The notes beneath the pieces are model-generated. The model ran no database searches. It was not told the DNA's origin and saw nothing but the letters and a program-made list of their open reading frames with translations. The position numbers were made by a program, and so were the translations under genes. Positions 38,140 to 48,558 of a stretch of DNA of 64,000 bases are shown one piece after another. The stretch is from Ignavibacteriota bacterium (GTDB taxonomy: Bacteria > Bacteroidota > Ignavibacteria > UBA10030 > BY39), in assembly GCA_003327435.1 (NCBI GenBank), contig QOQV01000010.1, positions 45,796-109,795 on the forward strand. The letters run 5' to 3'. Position 1 is the stretch's first letter, and each line of letters begins with the position of its first letter.

Positions 38140-39591
38140 ATGTTTGATAAGATTAAGCAGATAAGCAAAGACACACTCATATACGGTACAAGCACAATAT
38201 TTGGGAGATTGTTAAATTTTTTACTTGTTCCTATCTACACAAATTTCCTATCCCCATCAGATTATGGTATAACAGCATATATTTATTCGCTCATAGCATT
38301 TTTAAATGTGATTTACAATTATGGAATGGAAACAGCTTATTTCAAATACTCCTCAACACTTGAAATAGGTGATAAAAAGCAGAATTTCAGCACACCTTTC
38401 ATTTCAATTTTTATTACTTCGTTAATATTTTCAGGTCTCATTATCCTTTCTTCCGGAAATATCACCTCCTTAATTGGTATTCATAAACATTTTAACAATA
38501 TCATTATTTATTCAGCTTTAATATTATTTTTTGATGCGTTGGTAATTGTTCCCTTTGCATCTCTAAGGCAGGAGAACAGAGCTGGACTTTTCGCTACAAT
38601 AAAATTTGTTAATATACTAATTAATGTGTCATTTAATGTCATATTTCTTGTAGTTTTAGGAAAAGGAATTGATGGAATATTTTTAAGTGGTTTAATTGCA
38701 TCAATATTAACATTTTTAATCCTTCTTCCGACTATTTTAAAAAATATTACACTCAAATTCTCGAGAGCTCTCTACTTCCATTTACTTAAATTTGGAATAC
38801 CATCTCTTCCAGCAGGATTAGCTGCAATGATGCTTCAGGTGATAGACCGACCCATTTTACGCTTTTTAACAGATGACAGATCGGTTGGGATATATCAGGC
38901 AAATTATCGGCTTGGTATTTTTATGATGTTGGTGGTTTCAATGTTTGATTATGCATGGAAACCATTTTTCTTTTCACAAAGCAAAAATGAAGATTCGAAA
39001 ATTTTGTTTGCACGAATTGCTTCTTACTTTTTATTGTTTATGTGCTTTGTGTTAATATTCTTTACATTATTTATTAATGATATTGTGGGCATTAAAATTC
39101 TGAACAGATTTATCATACATCCAGATTATTGGTCAGGATTAAACATTGTCCCTATTATCCTGACAGCATATCTGTTTAACGGGCTTTCATTGATTTTCTC
39201 TGCGGGAATTTACATCGAAAAAAAAACATACTACTTACCTATTACCACAATTACAAGTGCAATTTTAAATGTCATATTAAATTTTATCTTAATTCCACTT
39301 ATTGGAATTACAGGTGCTGCATTATCAACTTTATTTAGTTACATGATGATTGCCTTATTAAACTACATCTTCTCTCAAAAAATATTTTATATACATTATG
39401 AATATACTAGAATGGTTAAAACATTTCTATCAACAATTATTATTTTAGTAGCGTTTTACTTAATACCGTATACTACCTTATCTATATTTACCAAATTCCT
39501 ACTATTAATACTCTTCCCTCTTATACTATTTTTCTTAAAATATTTCAATAAAGAAGAAATAACATACATCAGGAAAATATTTCACATCTAA
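38140..39591 (+). CDS. Second polysaccharide flippase (MATE-like, polysaccharide biosynthesis family)
   Basis: A 483-residue membrane protein with about 14 helices. ISKDTLIYGTSTIFGRLLNF and FLVPIYTNFLSPSDYGITAY form the standard N-terminus of the RfbX/Wzx-like family, and FGIPSLPAGLAAMMLQVIDR is the mid-protein signature. It is clearly different from the flippase at 25470. It lies after nadC, outside the main locus, and may export another glycan or lipid intermediate. Confidence 0.88.
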   Translation: MFDKIKQISKDTLIYGTSTIFGRLLNFLLVPIYTNFLSPSDYGITAYIYSLIAFLNVIYNYGMETAYFKYSSTLEIGDKKQNFSTPFISIFITSLIFSGLIILSSGNITSLIGIHKHFNNIIIYSALILFFDALVIVPFASLRQENRAGLFATIKFVNILINVSFNVIFLVVLGKGIDGIFLSGLIASILTFLILLPTILKNITLKFSRALYFHLLKFGIPSLPAGLAAMMLQVIDRPILRFLTDDRSVGIYQANYRLGIFMMLVVSMFDYAWKPFFFSQSKNEDSKILFARIASYFLLFMCFVLIFFTLFINDIVGIKILNRFIIHPDYWSGLNIVPIILTAYLFNGLSLIFSAGIYIEKKTYYLPITTITSAILNVILNFILIPLIGITGAALSTLFSYMMIALLNYIFSQKIFYIHYEYTRMVKTFLSTIIILVAFYLIPYTTLSIFTKFLLLILFPLILFFLKYFNKEEITYIRKIFHI

Positions 39592-39658
39592 TTTTACACA
39601 TTAGTTAATAAATTCATTTTTTTGTATATTTGTATAGTCAAACAAGAAAATATTTATT

Positions 39659-40735
39659 ATGTTCGAAAGATTAGAAAAGATAAAACAAAGATACGAAGAA
39701 TTAACTCAATTACTAAGTGATAATGAAATCATAAGTAATCAGGAAAAGTATCGGCAGTTGAACAAGGAATATAGTGATTTATCGGAAATAGTGAAGGTTT
39801 ATGATATTTATCTAAAAACCAAAAACGAGTTAGATGGTGTGAACGAGCTTTTAAGTAATTCAACTGATAATGAATTAAAAGATTTTGCTCGAAAAGAAAA
39901 AGATGAATTGGAAACGAAACTAAAAATTTTAGAAGAGGATTTGAAATCATTATTGATACCGAAGGATCCTGATGATTCAAGGAATTGCATACTTGAGATA
40001 AGAGCTGGAACAGGTGGAGATGAAGCAGGTCTTTTTGCTGGGGATCTTTACAGAATGTATACAAGATACGCAGAAAAAAACGGTTGGAAAGTTGAGCTGA
40101 TTGATTTTAACGAAGGTTCAAAAGGCGGATTTAAAGAAATTGTAATGCGAATTAGTGGAAATGAAGCATATGGAAAATTAAAATATGAAAGTGGTGTGCA
40201 CCGTGTTCAAAGAGTTCCTGAAACTGAAGCACAGGGACGCGTACACACATCTGCTGCAACCGTTGCAGTCCTACCTGAAGTCGAAGATGTAGAAATTGAA
40301 ATAAACCCAGCGGATCTTGAATTTGACACGTTTCGTTCAGGTGGAAAAGGCGGACAGAATGTTAACAAGGTTGAAACAGCAGTAAGGATAACACATAAAC
40401 CCACTGGAATAGTAGTTGCCTGTCAGCAGGAACGTTCACAATTAAAAAATCGCGAGCTTGCAATGAAAATGCTCCGTGCAAAACTTTACGAAATGAAAAT
40501 CAGGGAACAGGAAACAGAAATTACTCAAAAAAGAAGATCAATGGTAAAATCAGGTGATAGAAGCGAAAAAATTAGAACATACAATTTTCCACAAAACAGG
40601 GTCACAGATCACCGAATTGGCTTAACTCTCTACAACTTAGGTGAGTTTATGGATGGTAGAATTGATGAAATGATAGAACAATTACAACTTGCAGAAAAAA
40701 CCGAGAAATTAGCCAGCGAAAACAATTTCAACTAA
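39659..40735 (+). CDS. prfA: Peptide chain release factor 1
   Basis: A 358-residue class I release factor. The GGQ motif occurs in [20 protein letters not shown] and is intact; [20 protein letters not shown] and [20 protein letters not shown] are conserved RF1 segments. The PET version of the anticodon-like tripeptide (RVPETEA) identifies RF1, recognising UAA and UAG, rather than RF2 (SPF). Length is normal. A 67-base gap before it may carry its own promoter. Confidence 0.97.
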   Translation: MFERLEKIKQRYEELTQLLSDNEIISNQEKYRQLNKEYSDLSEIVKVYDIYLKTKNELDGVNELLSNSTDNELKDFARKEKDELETKLKILEEDLKSLLIPKDPDDSRNCILEIRAGTGGDEAGLFAGDLYRMYTRYAEKNGWKVELIDFNEGSKGGFKEIVMRISGNEAYGKLKYESGVHRVQRVPETEAQGRVHTSAATVAVLPEVEDVEIEINPADLEFDTFRSGGKGGQNVNKVETAVRITHKPTGIVVACQQERSQLKNRELAMKMLRAKLYEMKIREQETEITQKRRSMVKSGDRSEKIRTYNFPQNRVTDHRIGLTLYNLGEFMDGRIDEMIEQLQLAEKTEKLASENNFN

Positions 40736-40760
40736 GAATTTTTATTAAATTATTAAAATA

Positions 40761-40794
40761 AAAGAGCCGATTCGTGTAAGCGAATCGGCTCTTT
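40761..40794. terminator. Bidirectional terminator between prfA and the T9SS cluster
   Basis: A perfect 14-base stem (40761-40774 with 40781-40794; core AGAGCCGATTCG) with a six-base loop lies between convergent genes. A-rich sequence on the left arm and T-rich sequence on the right arm allow termination in both directions. Confidence 0.92.
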
Positions 40795-40816
40795 GAATTA
40801 TTGAGGAATCTGATTT

Positions 40817-43800
40817 TTATTTCAACATTACAATCTTCTTCACGCTTGTAAATGATCCACTTGTCATACGAATGAAGTAAACTCCGCTCGGTACCAGATT
40901 ATTTAATTCGTTTGTTCCATTCCATTCGATTGTATGATAACCAGCTGGACGAACTTCATTAACAAGTGTTTTCACTTTTCTTCCAAGTATATCGTAAACA
41001 TTAACTTCAACCTGTGCTGATTTTGGTAGAGCAATTACCATCTTAGTGGTTGGATTGAATGGATTTGGATAATTTTGACTCAAAGAAAATTCGGTTGGAA
41101 GTGCTTCACCGTTCTCAATCTTTAATTGAATCATCTTGAGATCTGAATTTGAGACCTTAATACTTCCTTCACCCTTTAATTCTTTTGCACCAATAATTTT
41201 TCCTTCCAATCCATCAGTCATAACTATATTTTTACCGAATGCGTTTGTAGTATTCCATTCGATTGTTATTGGGAATTCCACACCCTGCAACAAGATTGTA
41301 TGAGCAAGTTCCTTGTCAATATTTCTTGGATATGTTTCAAGAATTCTCTGCGATGCAAACCTTACATCAAACAAAGTGGATGGAGGTAACGGAGGCATTT
41401 CGTAGTAACTTAGATTAATGTTCTCGTCAGCATCAAGACCAAAATAGAGAATTTGACTGTTACCGTTCTTATCAGTAATGCGAATCGTGTTGAAGTTGTC
41501 AATGTTTGCTAAATTAGCAGTTTCTTCTTTAAATAATAGTGATGTACCTCCAAAGGTTAATGTGCCTGCCTGATTGACTTTTACCCAGTAAGCTTTTCCC
41601 GGTTGAATTGTATTTGTAACCACATAACCGTTATTATATGCATAGAATGAGCTTGCAATATTTCCAGGTGGATCAGTAACGACTGATGAAGTTGAAATTT
41701 GATTTGTTATTGAGCCAATCAAATTCCATCCTTGATTTACACTTATTGTTAGATCATTTAATCGTCTTCCGAACATTCTGCGAGTTGTAATAGATGGGAA
41801 TTTTAACCAGTAACCAACTCCTGGTACAAGAGAATCTTTCTGAACATATCCATTCGCAAAGGCGAAGGCATTTGATGTGGCATCAGGGAATAAAGCTGAT
41901 TTAGACGAATCGCCTAGTACAAAAGGTACGGAAACAAGATTCCAACCCTGGTTAAATGTGTAAACATCTCCAGGATTAATATCCGGATCTTTACGCGGTG
42001 TAATTTTATATTTTGCATTGCCAGTAAAAACAATACCTGTTAACGGAACAATTTTATCACCTACTGATAAAATTTGTTTCCCAATAAGGGTATCAGGCAA
42101 ATAATTCGAATAAACAGTTTTGCCCTCACGGCGAATTAATGTTTGTCCAGAACCGTCACTTACTAAGAATTCCCATGGACTTGCAAAAGTTGGAGATACA
42201 TTTGTAACATTTACAGAATCAAATCTAACAAGCATACCTTCCCATTGTTCGGCTGATGGTGTTCCATCTGGTACACCTGTAGCAAATGTTGAAGTTGGTA
42301 AGCTTACAGGGTCGGGTATAGGTCTATTAGATGCGAGAATTTGTATTGGATGACGAATGTTGTCAATTCTTGTTGTAGTTGCACCGCCAAAGCTTATATA
42401 TTCATAGATTCTTCCCGTAACCCTCACACTATCCCCTCTTTTTGCTACTGCAAGTGTGGATTCAGGACCAACAACCCAGATACCACTCCAGGGTGCATTT
42501 CCACTTTGCATATACCATGCGGATGTCCCTTCACCTTCTCCGGGTCCACCAATTCCACTAATAGTAAGATCACTCGTGTCAGCTGTTATTACACCATCAA
42601 TGGTTACTGAATCAGCTCCATAATATGGCGATATACCGTTTGCAAAAGGTGTATATTGCACATCCTGTATTTTCAGAGGTAAGTTCTTTACGGTAAAGAA
42701 GAAGTAACCTTTTGAGGTATCAGAATATAATAGTGGGTGAGCATTTGCATAAATTGATGTATACTGTTTTCCAGTTAACTCTTCGTGTGAAAAAGCTTTG
42801 AAGAAATATCTGATATTAGTCCCAGCAGATTTTGGTGTTATAAGATATGATGCAATAGCTGTATCAGCATTTGATGGTTTACTCATTTTAAAAGGTTTAA
42901 ATGCCGCATAATTAGTACTTGTATATATAAGAACACTATCGATGGGATAACCATTTTGTAATCTAATTGCTGTTACTTCAATTCTTATTGAGTCTGTTGG
43001 TGTAACAACAACTGGATAACGGCGGTGTGACTGCATCCTGGGTAAGTCGACACCATACACTATATCACCTGGCCATACCGGTGCAATACGATAACCACGG
43101 GGATTTTCAGTTCCTGTTACCGATTGCATAATACCCCTGATAGTATCAATGCGAGAACCAACAGGGGGAACCGAAAACTGATATGTAGTATCTTGCCTTC
43201 CGGGTACAGTTGTAAAGTATCTGGATGCATCATATGTTCCCAGGACATCTCCATTTTCATTGACCATATCAAAAGTTCCTCTATCAGGATTGATGATCGT
43301 CCTTACAGTCCAATCATACAATTCGACATAATGCCATTCCCATTGTTCACCGGTTGAAAATTTAATTTTACCACCTGGATATGTACCCTGATAGAATGGG
43401 TTTGGTTCATTGGATGGAAACTTTTTCCTTTCAGGTAGGGGATAACCTGATGCTATGATCTCAAAATTATTAGGACTGATACTTGTAGGTAATGGGGCAA
43501 ATTGTGTAGTTGTACTCATAACCGAACCCTGACCAGGCATTGGAAAATCCCAGTTAAAGCCATCAACTCTGACTACATCTCCTACTTCAAGATTGAACAT
43601 CGCCTGATAATAAATTGAATCCGCGAGAGGGAATGGGTCACTACTACTACCAATCGGCGCTCTAATAACCACACAGTGCCATGGTCCATTAAATTCTTCT
43701 GGATTACTAAAGTAGCCGGTATCTGCAAGAACTAAAGTATAACCACTAGCAGTGTAATTAAATATTTTAACGGGTACGATAACCACACCAACTATTGTGT

Positions 43801-44110
43801 AAATCGAATCACTATTCGTTATAGTTGAATTGCCATTCTTTGGGTAAATAAAATTTCCAGCCTGTAAATAATATTTAGTGGGATCCGTATTTTGAATACT
43901 ATCTGCTTTTGCCAGAGAATCGGGATGATTATACTGTAATTCTTTGATAGTTTTAAAAGGATAGTTTGTGGGACCTGGATTTTTGTTAATTACCCGTTGT
44001 TTTGTTAATGCATTTTGTGCTTCCAAGTTTGAATGAAACACAATAAACATAAAGCAAACTAAAATACCAAGTGCAATAACACTTTTGCTTTTTCGCAACC
44101 AATTTCTCAT
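40817..44110 (-). CDS. Large T9SS-sorted secreted protein with OB-fold-like, GWN and ELPP modules
   Basis: A 1097-residue protein. It has a signal peptide (VIALGILVCFMFIVFHSNLE), beta-rich regions resembling OB-fold domains found with secreted nucleases (e.g. DSVTIDGVITADTSDL and RGDSVRVTGRIYEY, about 495-640), two GWN modules (GWNLVSVPF near 725; GWNLIGSI near 800) each with a YW(L/V)K motif, an ELPP-type module (884-1008, with MPPLPPSTLFDVRF) and a T9SS type A sorting domain (1009-1097, SLSQNYPNPFNPTTK). No enzyme active site is evident. Its last 380 residues are paralogous to the protein at 55249. It is preceded by GGAG and follows the YCF48 gene after 76 bases. Confidence 0.88.
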   Translation of the reverse strand: MRNWLRKSKSVIALGILVCFMFIVFHSNLEAQNALTKQRVINKNPGPTNYPFKTIKELQYNHPDSLAKADSIQNTDPTKYYLQAGNFIYPKNGNSTITNSDSIYTIVGVVIVPVKIFNYTASGYTLVLADTGYFSNPEEFNGPWHCVVIRAPIGSSSDPFPLADSIYYQAMFNLEVGDVVRVDGFNWDFPMPGQGSVMSTTTQFAPLPTSISPNNFEIIASGYPLPERKKFPSNEPNPFYQGTYPGGKIKFSTGEQWEWHYVELYDWTVRTIINPDRGTFDMVNENGDVLGTYDASRYFTTVPGRQDTTYQFSVPPVGSRIDTIRGIMQSVTGTENPRGYRIAPVWPGDIVYGVDLPRMQSHRRYPVVVTPTDSIRIEVTAIRLQNGYPIDSVLIYTSTNYAAFKPFKMSKPSNADTAIASYLITPKSAGTNIRYFFKAFSHEELTGKQYTSIYANAHPLLYSDTSKGYFFFTVKNLPLKIQDVQYTPFANGISPYYGADSVTIDGVITADTSDLTISGIGGPGEGEGTSAWYMQSGNAPWSGIWVVGPESTLAVAKRGDSVRVTGRIYEYISFGGATTTRIDNIRHPIQILASNRPIPDPVSLPTSTFATGVPDGTPSAEQWEGMLVRFDSVNVTNVSPTFASPWEFLVSDGSGQTLIRREGKTVYSNYLPDTLIGKQILSVGDKIVPLTGIVFTGNAKYKITPRKDPDINPGDVYTFNQGWNLVSVPFVLGDSSKSALFPDATSNAFAFANGYVQKDSLVPGVGYWLKFPSITTRRMFGRRLNDLTISVNQGWNLIGSITNQISTSSVVTDPPGNIASSFYAYNNGYVVTNTIQPGKAYWVKVNQAGTLTFGGTSLLFKEETANLANIDNFNTIRITDKNGNSQILYFGLDADENINLSYYEMPPLPPSTLFDVRFASQRILETYPRNIDKELAHTILLQGVEFPITIEWNTTNAFGKNIVMTDGLEGKIIGAKELKGEGSIKVSNSDLKMIQLKIENGEALPTEFSLSQNYPNPFNPTTKMVIALPKSAQVEVNVYDILGRKVKTLVNEVRPAGYHTIEWNGTNELNNLVPSGVYFIRMTSGSFTSVKKIVMLK

Positions 44111-44186
44111 AATTTACTCCTTTGAATTATTTATTTGAGGTGAATTATTTGATATTAATATACAAAATTCTAAAGAAAAAAGCATA

Positions 44187-46313
44187 CTACTTAATTAAAA
44201 ACATAGCATTAGCAGTATTATACTTTGGTGTTATAAGCTGGTAAAAATAAACACCTGAGGATTTATTTGTTGAATAGAATTCGACTTCATTATATCCTTC
44301 GTCGTACTCATTATCTGTGAGAGTTTCAATATAACGGCCAAGCACATCATAAACTTTGATTTGAACACGAGTTGGTTCGAACAATTCGAAGCCAATATAA
44401 GTAACTTCGTTAAAAGGATTAGGATAATTTTGATATAGTATGGGTTTTGGTATTTCAGCTGGAGGTGGAGGAGGTGGAAGAGGTTCGTCACCACCTAAAT
44501 TATATGTTTTTAAAATTGTTCCAAAAGTGCCAAAGGCAAGTGCATTTTCATTATTCAACAATTCGATATCATACAAATTGTTGTTTGTATATGTTTTGGA
44601 AATAAACCATTTTCTTCCACCATTAATAGTTTTTATCAGATACCCATTACTACCAACAATTAGACCAGTTGAATCGTCAATAAATTTAACAGAATAATAA
44701 TCAGTTTTCTTGGGAGGGCTTGGTTGTAAAGCTTGAATAGCAAGTGAATCAATTTTCAAGCAATCGCCCCCACAATCTGTTTTAAGAATGGTTTTATTTG
44801 CTCCAACAAACCATCCAATGTTTTCATTAAGAAAAAATACATCAAAAAGCTCATTCTTAAAGATAGTTTCAATCTTTTGCCAATTTGTCCCGCCATCAAT
44901 AGTTTTATAAATTAATCCATATTTTCCTACAATCCACCCAGTACTATCATTTATGAAAAAAATTGAATTTAGATCAGTTGTATCTTGAAAAGTTTGTGGC
45001 ATCCAGCTAAATCCATCATCAAGTGATTTAATTATAGTTCCTTTATTTCCTACTGCCCAGAAAGTTTGACCTCGAGAAAAAACAGATTTTAAATCGCGTG
45101 TAGTTACACCATTATTTATTGGTATCCAATTTTCTCCATTATCGTTTGATTTCAAAATTGTACCCTTTTCTCCAACCACACAAATGGTATTCGGTTGGGA
45201 ATTCTTATTTATTGCGATTGAGTATAAGAAATTTGTTATTCCGGAATTAACACCTGACCAAAACTCGCCCCCATCGTATGTTTTTAAAATCGTACCATTT
45301 TCCCCAACACAAAAACCCATTGATGCGTTAATAAAAGCAGCATCATATATATGCTTTGTAGTACCGTAGCTAACAATATCCCAATTACTACCAGCGTCTT
45401 CCGATTTATACAAATTAATAAATTCACCAACCACCCATCCGTATAACTTTGCATAAAATGAAATAGCCCTAAGAGTACCTTTGTATTCTATCGTATCAGC
45501 GGACCAGGAAAATCCAGAATTAGATGTTTTTAAAAGCAAGCCATTCAATGTCACGGCAAAACCGGCATTAACAGAATTGAAAACTATATCAGAAACAAGA
45601 TAATTACGCAATTGACTGGACCAATTTCTTCCACCATCAGTAGTTTTTAAGAGAGTGAGATTACCGCCAATCCAACCAGTGGTATCATTAATAAAAAAAA
45701 CCGTTTTTAAATTTTCCATAGTACCGGAATTAAGAGTATCCCATTTAGAACCAGAATTTGTAGTTTTAAATATTCTACCGTTATCGCCTACTATATATCC
45801 TACATTCTGAGATGGAAAATTTATTTTGTTTAAACTGTAGATCATTAAACTTGGAAATCTGCTCCAGGAATTTCCACCATCGGTAGTTCTTAGGATTACA
45901 CCATTGTTTCCGGCAATATAGCCGAGATTTTCATTAATCAAAAAAATATCATTTAATCTTTCCTGCAAATTAATTTTGATTAATTTTGCAGAACTTGAGC
46001 CAATATTTTTTTTAACAATAACACCAGAGTCACCAACAGCAATAATATTATTACCTTTGGCAGATACCGCTCGTAAAGTTGATTTGCAACCATCTATTTC
46101 CGAGGTTATTAGCCAGCTTTCCCCGCCATCAGTAGTTTCAATTAATGTACAATTACCACCAACAGCCACCGCATTTATGTTGGATATTGCAAATACATCG
46201 TAAATTGCATTTCCCTGCGGAAATGGGTTTTTCCATTCCCAATTTATTTGAGAAAAAAGATTTAAAGTTACAATAAGAGATGTTATTATTTGAATAAAAC
46301 TTTTAAATTTCAT
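44187..46313 (-). CDS. T9SS-sorted YCF48/BNR-type beta-propeller repeat protein
   Basis: A 708-residue protein. After a signal peptide (SFIQIITSLIVTLNLFSQ) it has about 12 repeats of roughly 45 residues, each ending in forms of T.DGG..W (e.g. TTDGGESWL, TTDGGNSWS, TIDGGTNWQ) with intervening GWIVG or GYIVG blocks. This is the YCF48-like photosystem II assembly factor repeat, expected to form a beta-propeller. One repeat near residue 520 is degenerate with a Cys pair (TDCGGDCLK). After a proline hinge (PLPPPPPPAEIPKP) the T9SS sorting domain follows (LYQNYPNPFNE). It begins 8 bases after its paralogue at 46322, indicating one transcript and tandem duplication. Confidence 0.9.
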   Translation of the reverse strand: MKFKSFIQIITSLIVTLNLFSQINWEWKNPFPQGNAIYDVFAISNINAVAVGGNCTLIETTDGGESWLITSEIDGCKSTLRAVSAKGNNIIAVGDSGVIVKKNIGSSSAKLIKINLQERLNDIFLINENLGYIAGNNGVILRTTDGGNSWSRFPSLMIYSLNKINFPSQNVGYIVGDNGRIFKTTNSGSKWDTLNSGTMENLKTVFFINDTTGWIGGNLTLLKTTDGGRNWSSQLRNYLVSDIVFNSVNAGFAVTLNGLLLKTSNSGFSWSADTIEYKGTLRAISFYAKLYGWVVGEFINLYKSEDAGSNWDIVSYGTTKHIYDAAFINASMGFCVGENGTILKTYDGGEFWSGVNSGITNFLYSIAINKNSQPNTICVVGEKGTILKSNDNGENWIPINNGVTTRDLKSVFSRGQTFWAVGNKGTIIKSLDDGFSWMPQTFQDTTDLNSIFFINDSTGWIVGKYGLIYKTIDGGTNWQKIETIFKNELFDVFFLNENIGWFVGANKTILKTDCGGDCLKIDSLAIQALQPSPPKKTDYYSVKFIDDSTGLIVGSNGYLIKTINGGRKWFISKTYTNNNLYDIELLNNENALAFGTFGTILKTYNLGGDEPLPPPPPPAEIPKPILYQNYPNPFNEVTYIGFELFEPTRVQIKVYDVLGRYIETLTDNEYDEGYNEVEFYSTNKSSGVYFYQLITPKYNTANAMFLIK

Positions 46314-46321
46314 TCCAAAAC

Positions 46322-48547
46322 TTACTTTAATAACAGCATTTTTCTAACTACTTTAAACTTGCCGAGTTCATCTGTTATTCTGCAAAAATAAACTCCTGAT
46401 GGTAAATTTGTACCGTCAAAATATACAGCATTACGACCCTGGAAGAAAAGTTCTTCTTTGGCAAGTACGGCAACTTCCTGTCCAACTATATTATAAATCT
46501 TTATTGTAATTATACTTTTTTCGGGTAAATCGAATTCTATAGTTGTAACGGGATTAAATGGATTAGGATAATTATTTGTGAAAAATTCTTCTATTATAGC
46601 CGGTTTATTTTTACTTAAAACTAAACCACTACCATACCTCAGGGTTACACCTTGTAGACCTACAGCCCAAACATTTGATGTATCAATTGCATATATATCA
46701 TTTAGATTGGTTCTGACGGGAGAAGGTTGATTTAGCCAATTCATACCACCGTTAGTTGTGGATAATAATATTCCGTTTGCGCCCACAATCCAGCCATACA
46801 GAGAATCAACAAATGCAACTGATTTTAATTCCTTCTTAGTTCCGCTGTATTGGCCAAACCATGTATTGCCACCGTTGGTCGTTTTGAGAATCGTTCCACT
46901 ATTACCAACTATCCAACCATACTTATCATCAACAAAATGGATTGAATTTAGCTTTGCATATGTACCAGAATATTTTACATTCCATGTATTTCCAGCATCT
47001 GTAGTCCTGAGTATTGCACCACGGGCACCTACTATACAACCAGTTGTATTATTAACGAATTGAATATCATAAAGGTTGTTTCTGTAATTTGTTTTTATTC
47101 TATACCAGAAATCTCCACCGTTTGTAGTTTTCAATACAATCCCACTTGAACCTACCGCAAAACCGAGATCAGAATTCACAAAATAAACTTTGTTTAACAA
47201 ATTCGTTGTGCCATAATATGTATTAATCCAGGATGTTCCACCATCTGTAGATTTTTTTACCAATCCACGTTTGCCTACAACTACGATATTCATAGAGTCG
47301 ATCATGAATAAAGAATTCACTTTTTGGCCTACTAAACTATACTGGAAAATCCAATTTAAACCTCCGTCTGTGGTTTTATAAGCCACACCATCCTTACCAA
47401 GTGCCCAGCCATTTCTTTGATCAGAAAAATGGACAGAATACAAATTGTCATAATGTCCCTTTGAAATTTTTATCCAGTTATCACCACCATCTGTTGTTCT
47501 CAAGACCAGACCTTTTGCTCCACCTGCCCAGCCATTTAATGAATCCACAAAATAAATCGCATCCAGCCATTCTGTCGTACCAGAATTTTGTTGATACCAG
47601 CTTAAGCCTTTGTCAAGGGTTCTTATAATTGTTCCACTTGAGCCACAAGCCCAACCTCGTGCAGAATCTATAAAATGAACATCTTCCAGCCAGGATAAAG
47701 TTGGTGAAAACGCTGAGCTCCAGGAACTACCACCGTTTGTGGTTATTTTTATTGTACCAGCTCGTCCAACTGCAACAGCCCGATTAGGTGTCAGGAACTG
47801 TACATCCATTAAGGTTTGAGTGGTTCCAGAATTTTGTTGTGTCCATAGTGCACCCCCATTTGTTGTTCCAAATATTTTACCTGAGTCACCAACTACAAGG
47901 CCAAGATTATTATTAATGAAATCAATACCGAACAATCTAACAGTTGCCATCACAAATTGTGTTGACCAATTGTTGCCACCATCGTTCGTTTTATAAACCA
48001 TACCAGAATACCCAGAAACCCAACCATTGTTTTCATCTAAAAATTTTAATCTAAAAAGAGGTATACCACTTCTCACAATCATTTTATTCCAGCTGTTCCC
48101 TCCATCAGTTGTTTTTAAAAGAATACCTCCAAGACCAGTAGCATAACCAACATTATTATTCACTAAAGTAATGTCATATAAGGTAGAATTTGTTAATCCA
48201 ATCCCAAATTTCAAATCCCACTGCACACCATTATCAGTCGATCTGATAATAGAGGACATTGGAGTTGCAAGGAATACATTACCATTTGGGGTTGCACAAA
48301 CACCATATATTGTATTATTTGTAGGAAAAGGATTCTGGAACGACCAGAATTTATCAGTGGGATCAAATGTAATGAGTTCTTCAAAATCTGTCATATTAGA
48401 AATATGAACATCTATCAACGAATCAACATCCTGATATATTTCCTCATCATCTATATCCAGGCTATCGACACCCTGTGCATAAAGTCTATTTCCAATAAAT
48501 AATAACAGGGTAATAAAAAATGTATATTTAAAAATTAATGTTTTCAT
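46322..48547 (-). CDS. T9SS-sorted YCF48/BNR-type beta-propeller repeat protein
   Basis: A 741-residue paralogue of the downstream gene. It has a signal peptide, a short acidic lead (DSLDIDDEEIYQDVDSLID), then about 13 YCF48-like repeats (STDNGVQWD, TTDGGNSWN, TNDGGNNWS and so on to TTNGGMNWL), then FTNNYPNPFNPVTTIEFDLP and a complete T9SS sorting domain ending VVRKMLLLK. Such proteins are probably surface-attached propellers; partners are unknown. It starts 11 bases after the usher-like gene, so it belongs to the same run as the chaperone-usher pair. Confidence 0.9.
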   Translation of the reverse strand: MKTLIFKYTFFITLLLFIGNRLYAQGVDSLDIDDEEIYQDVDSLIDVHISNMTDFEELITFDPTDKFWSFQNPFPTNNTIYGVCATPNGNVFLATPMSSIIRSTDNGVQWDLKFGIGLTNSTLYDITLVNNNVGYATGLGGILLKTTDGGNSWNKMIVRSGIPLFRLKFLDENNGWVSGYSGMVYKTNDGGNNWSTQFVMATVRLFGIDFINNNLGLVVGDSGKIFGTTNGGALWTQQNSGTTQTLMDVQFLTPNRAVAVGRAGTIKITTNGGSSWSSAFSPTLSWLEDVHFIDSARGWACGSSGTIIRTLDKGLSWYQQNSGTTEWLDAIYFVDSLNGWAGGAKGLVLRTTDGGDNWIKISKGHYDNLYSVHFSDQRNGWALGKDGVAYKTTDGGLNWIFQYSLVGQKVNSLFMIDSMNIVVVGKRGLVKKSTDGGTSWINTYYGTTNLLNKVYFVNSDLGFAVGSSGIVLKTTNGGDFWYRIKTNYRNNLYDIQFVNNTTGCIVGARGAILRTTDAGNTWNVKYSGTYAKLNSIHFVDDKYGWIVGNSGTILKTTNGGNTWFGQYSGTKKELKSVAFVDSLYGWIVGANGILLSTTNGGMNWLNQPSPVRTNLNDIYAIDTSNVWAVGLQGVTLRYGSGLVLSKNKPAIIEEFFTNNYPNPFNPVTTIEFDLPEKSIITIKIYNIVGQEVAVLAKEELFFQGRNAVYFDGTNLPSGVYFCRITDELGKFKVVRKMLLLK

Positions 48548-48558
48548 AGCTTACTCCA

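Noticed and set aside
42120..42353. Open frames on the plus strand opposite the large T9SS genes (for example 42120-42353, 47401-47628, 58122-58418).
   Set aside because: They lack ribosome binding sites and domain similarity, and their composition is that expected of antisense frames of repeat-rich genes.
44187..48547. Possible CRISPR-like or tandem DNA repeats in the YCF48 genes.
   Set aside because: The repeats are conserved at protein level (T.GG..W) but vary in DNA and have no uniform spacers.
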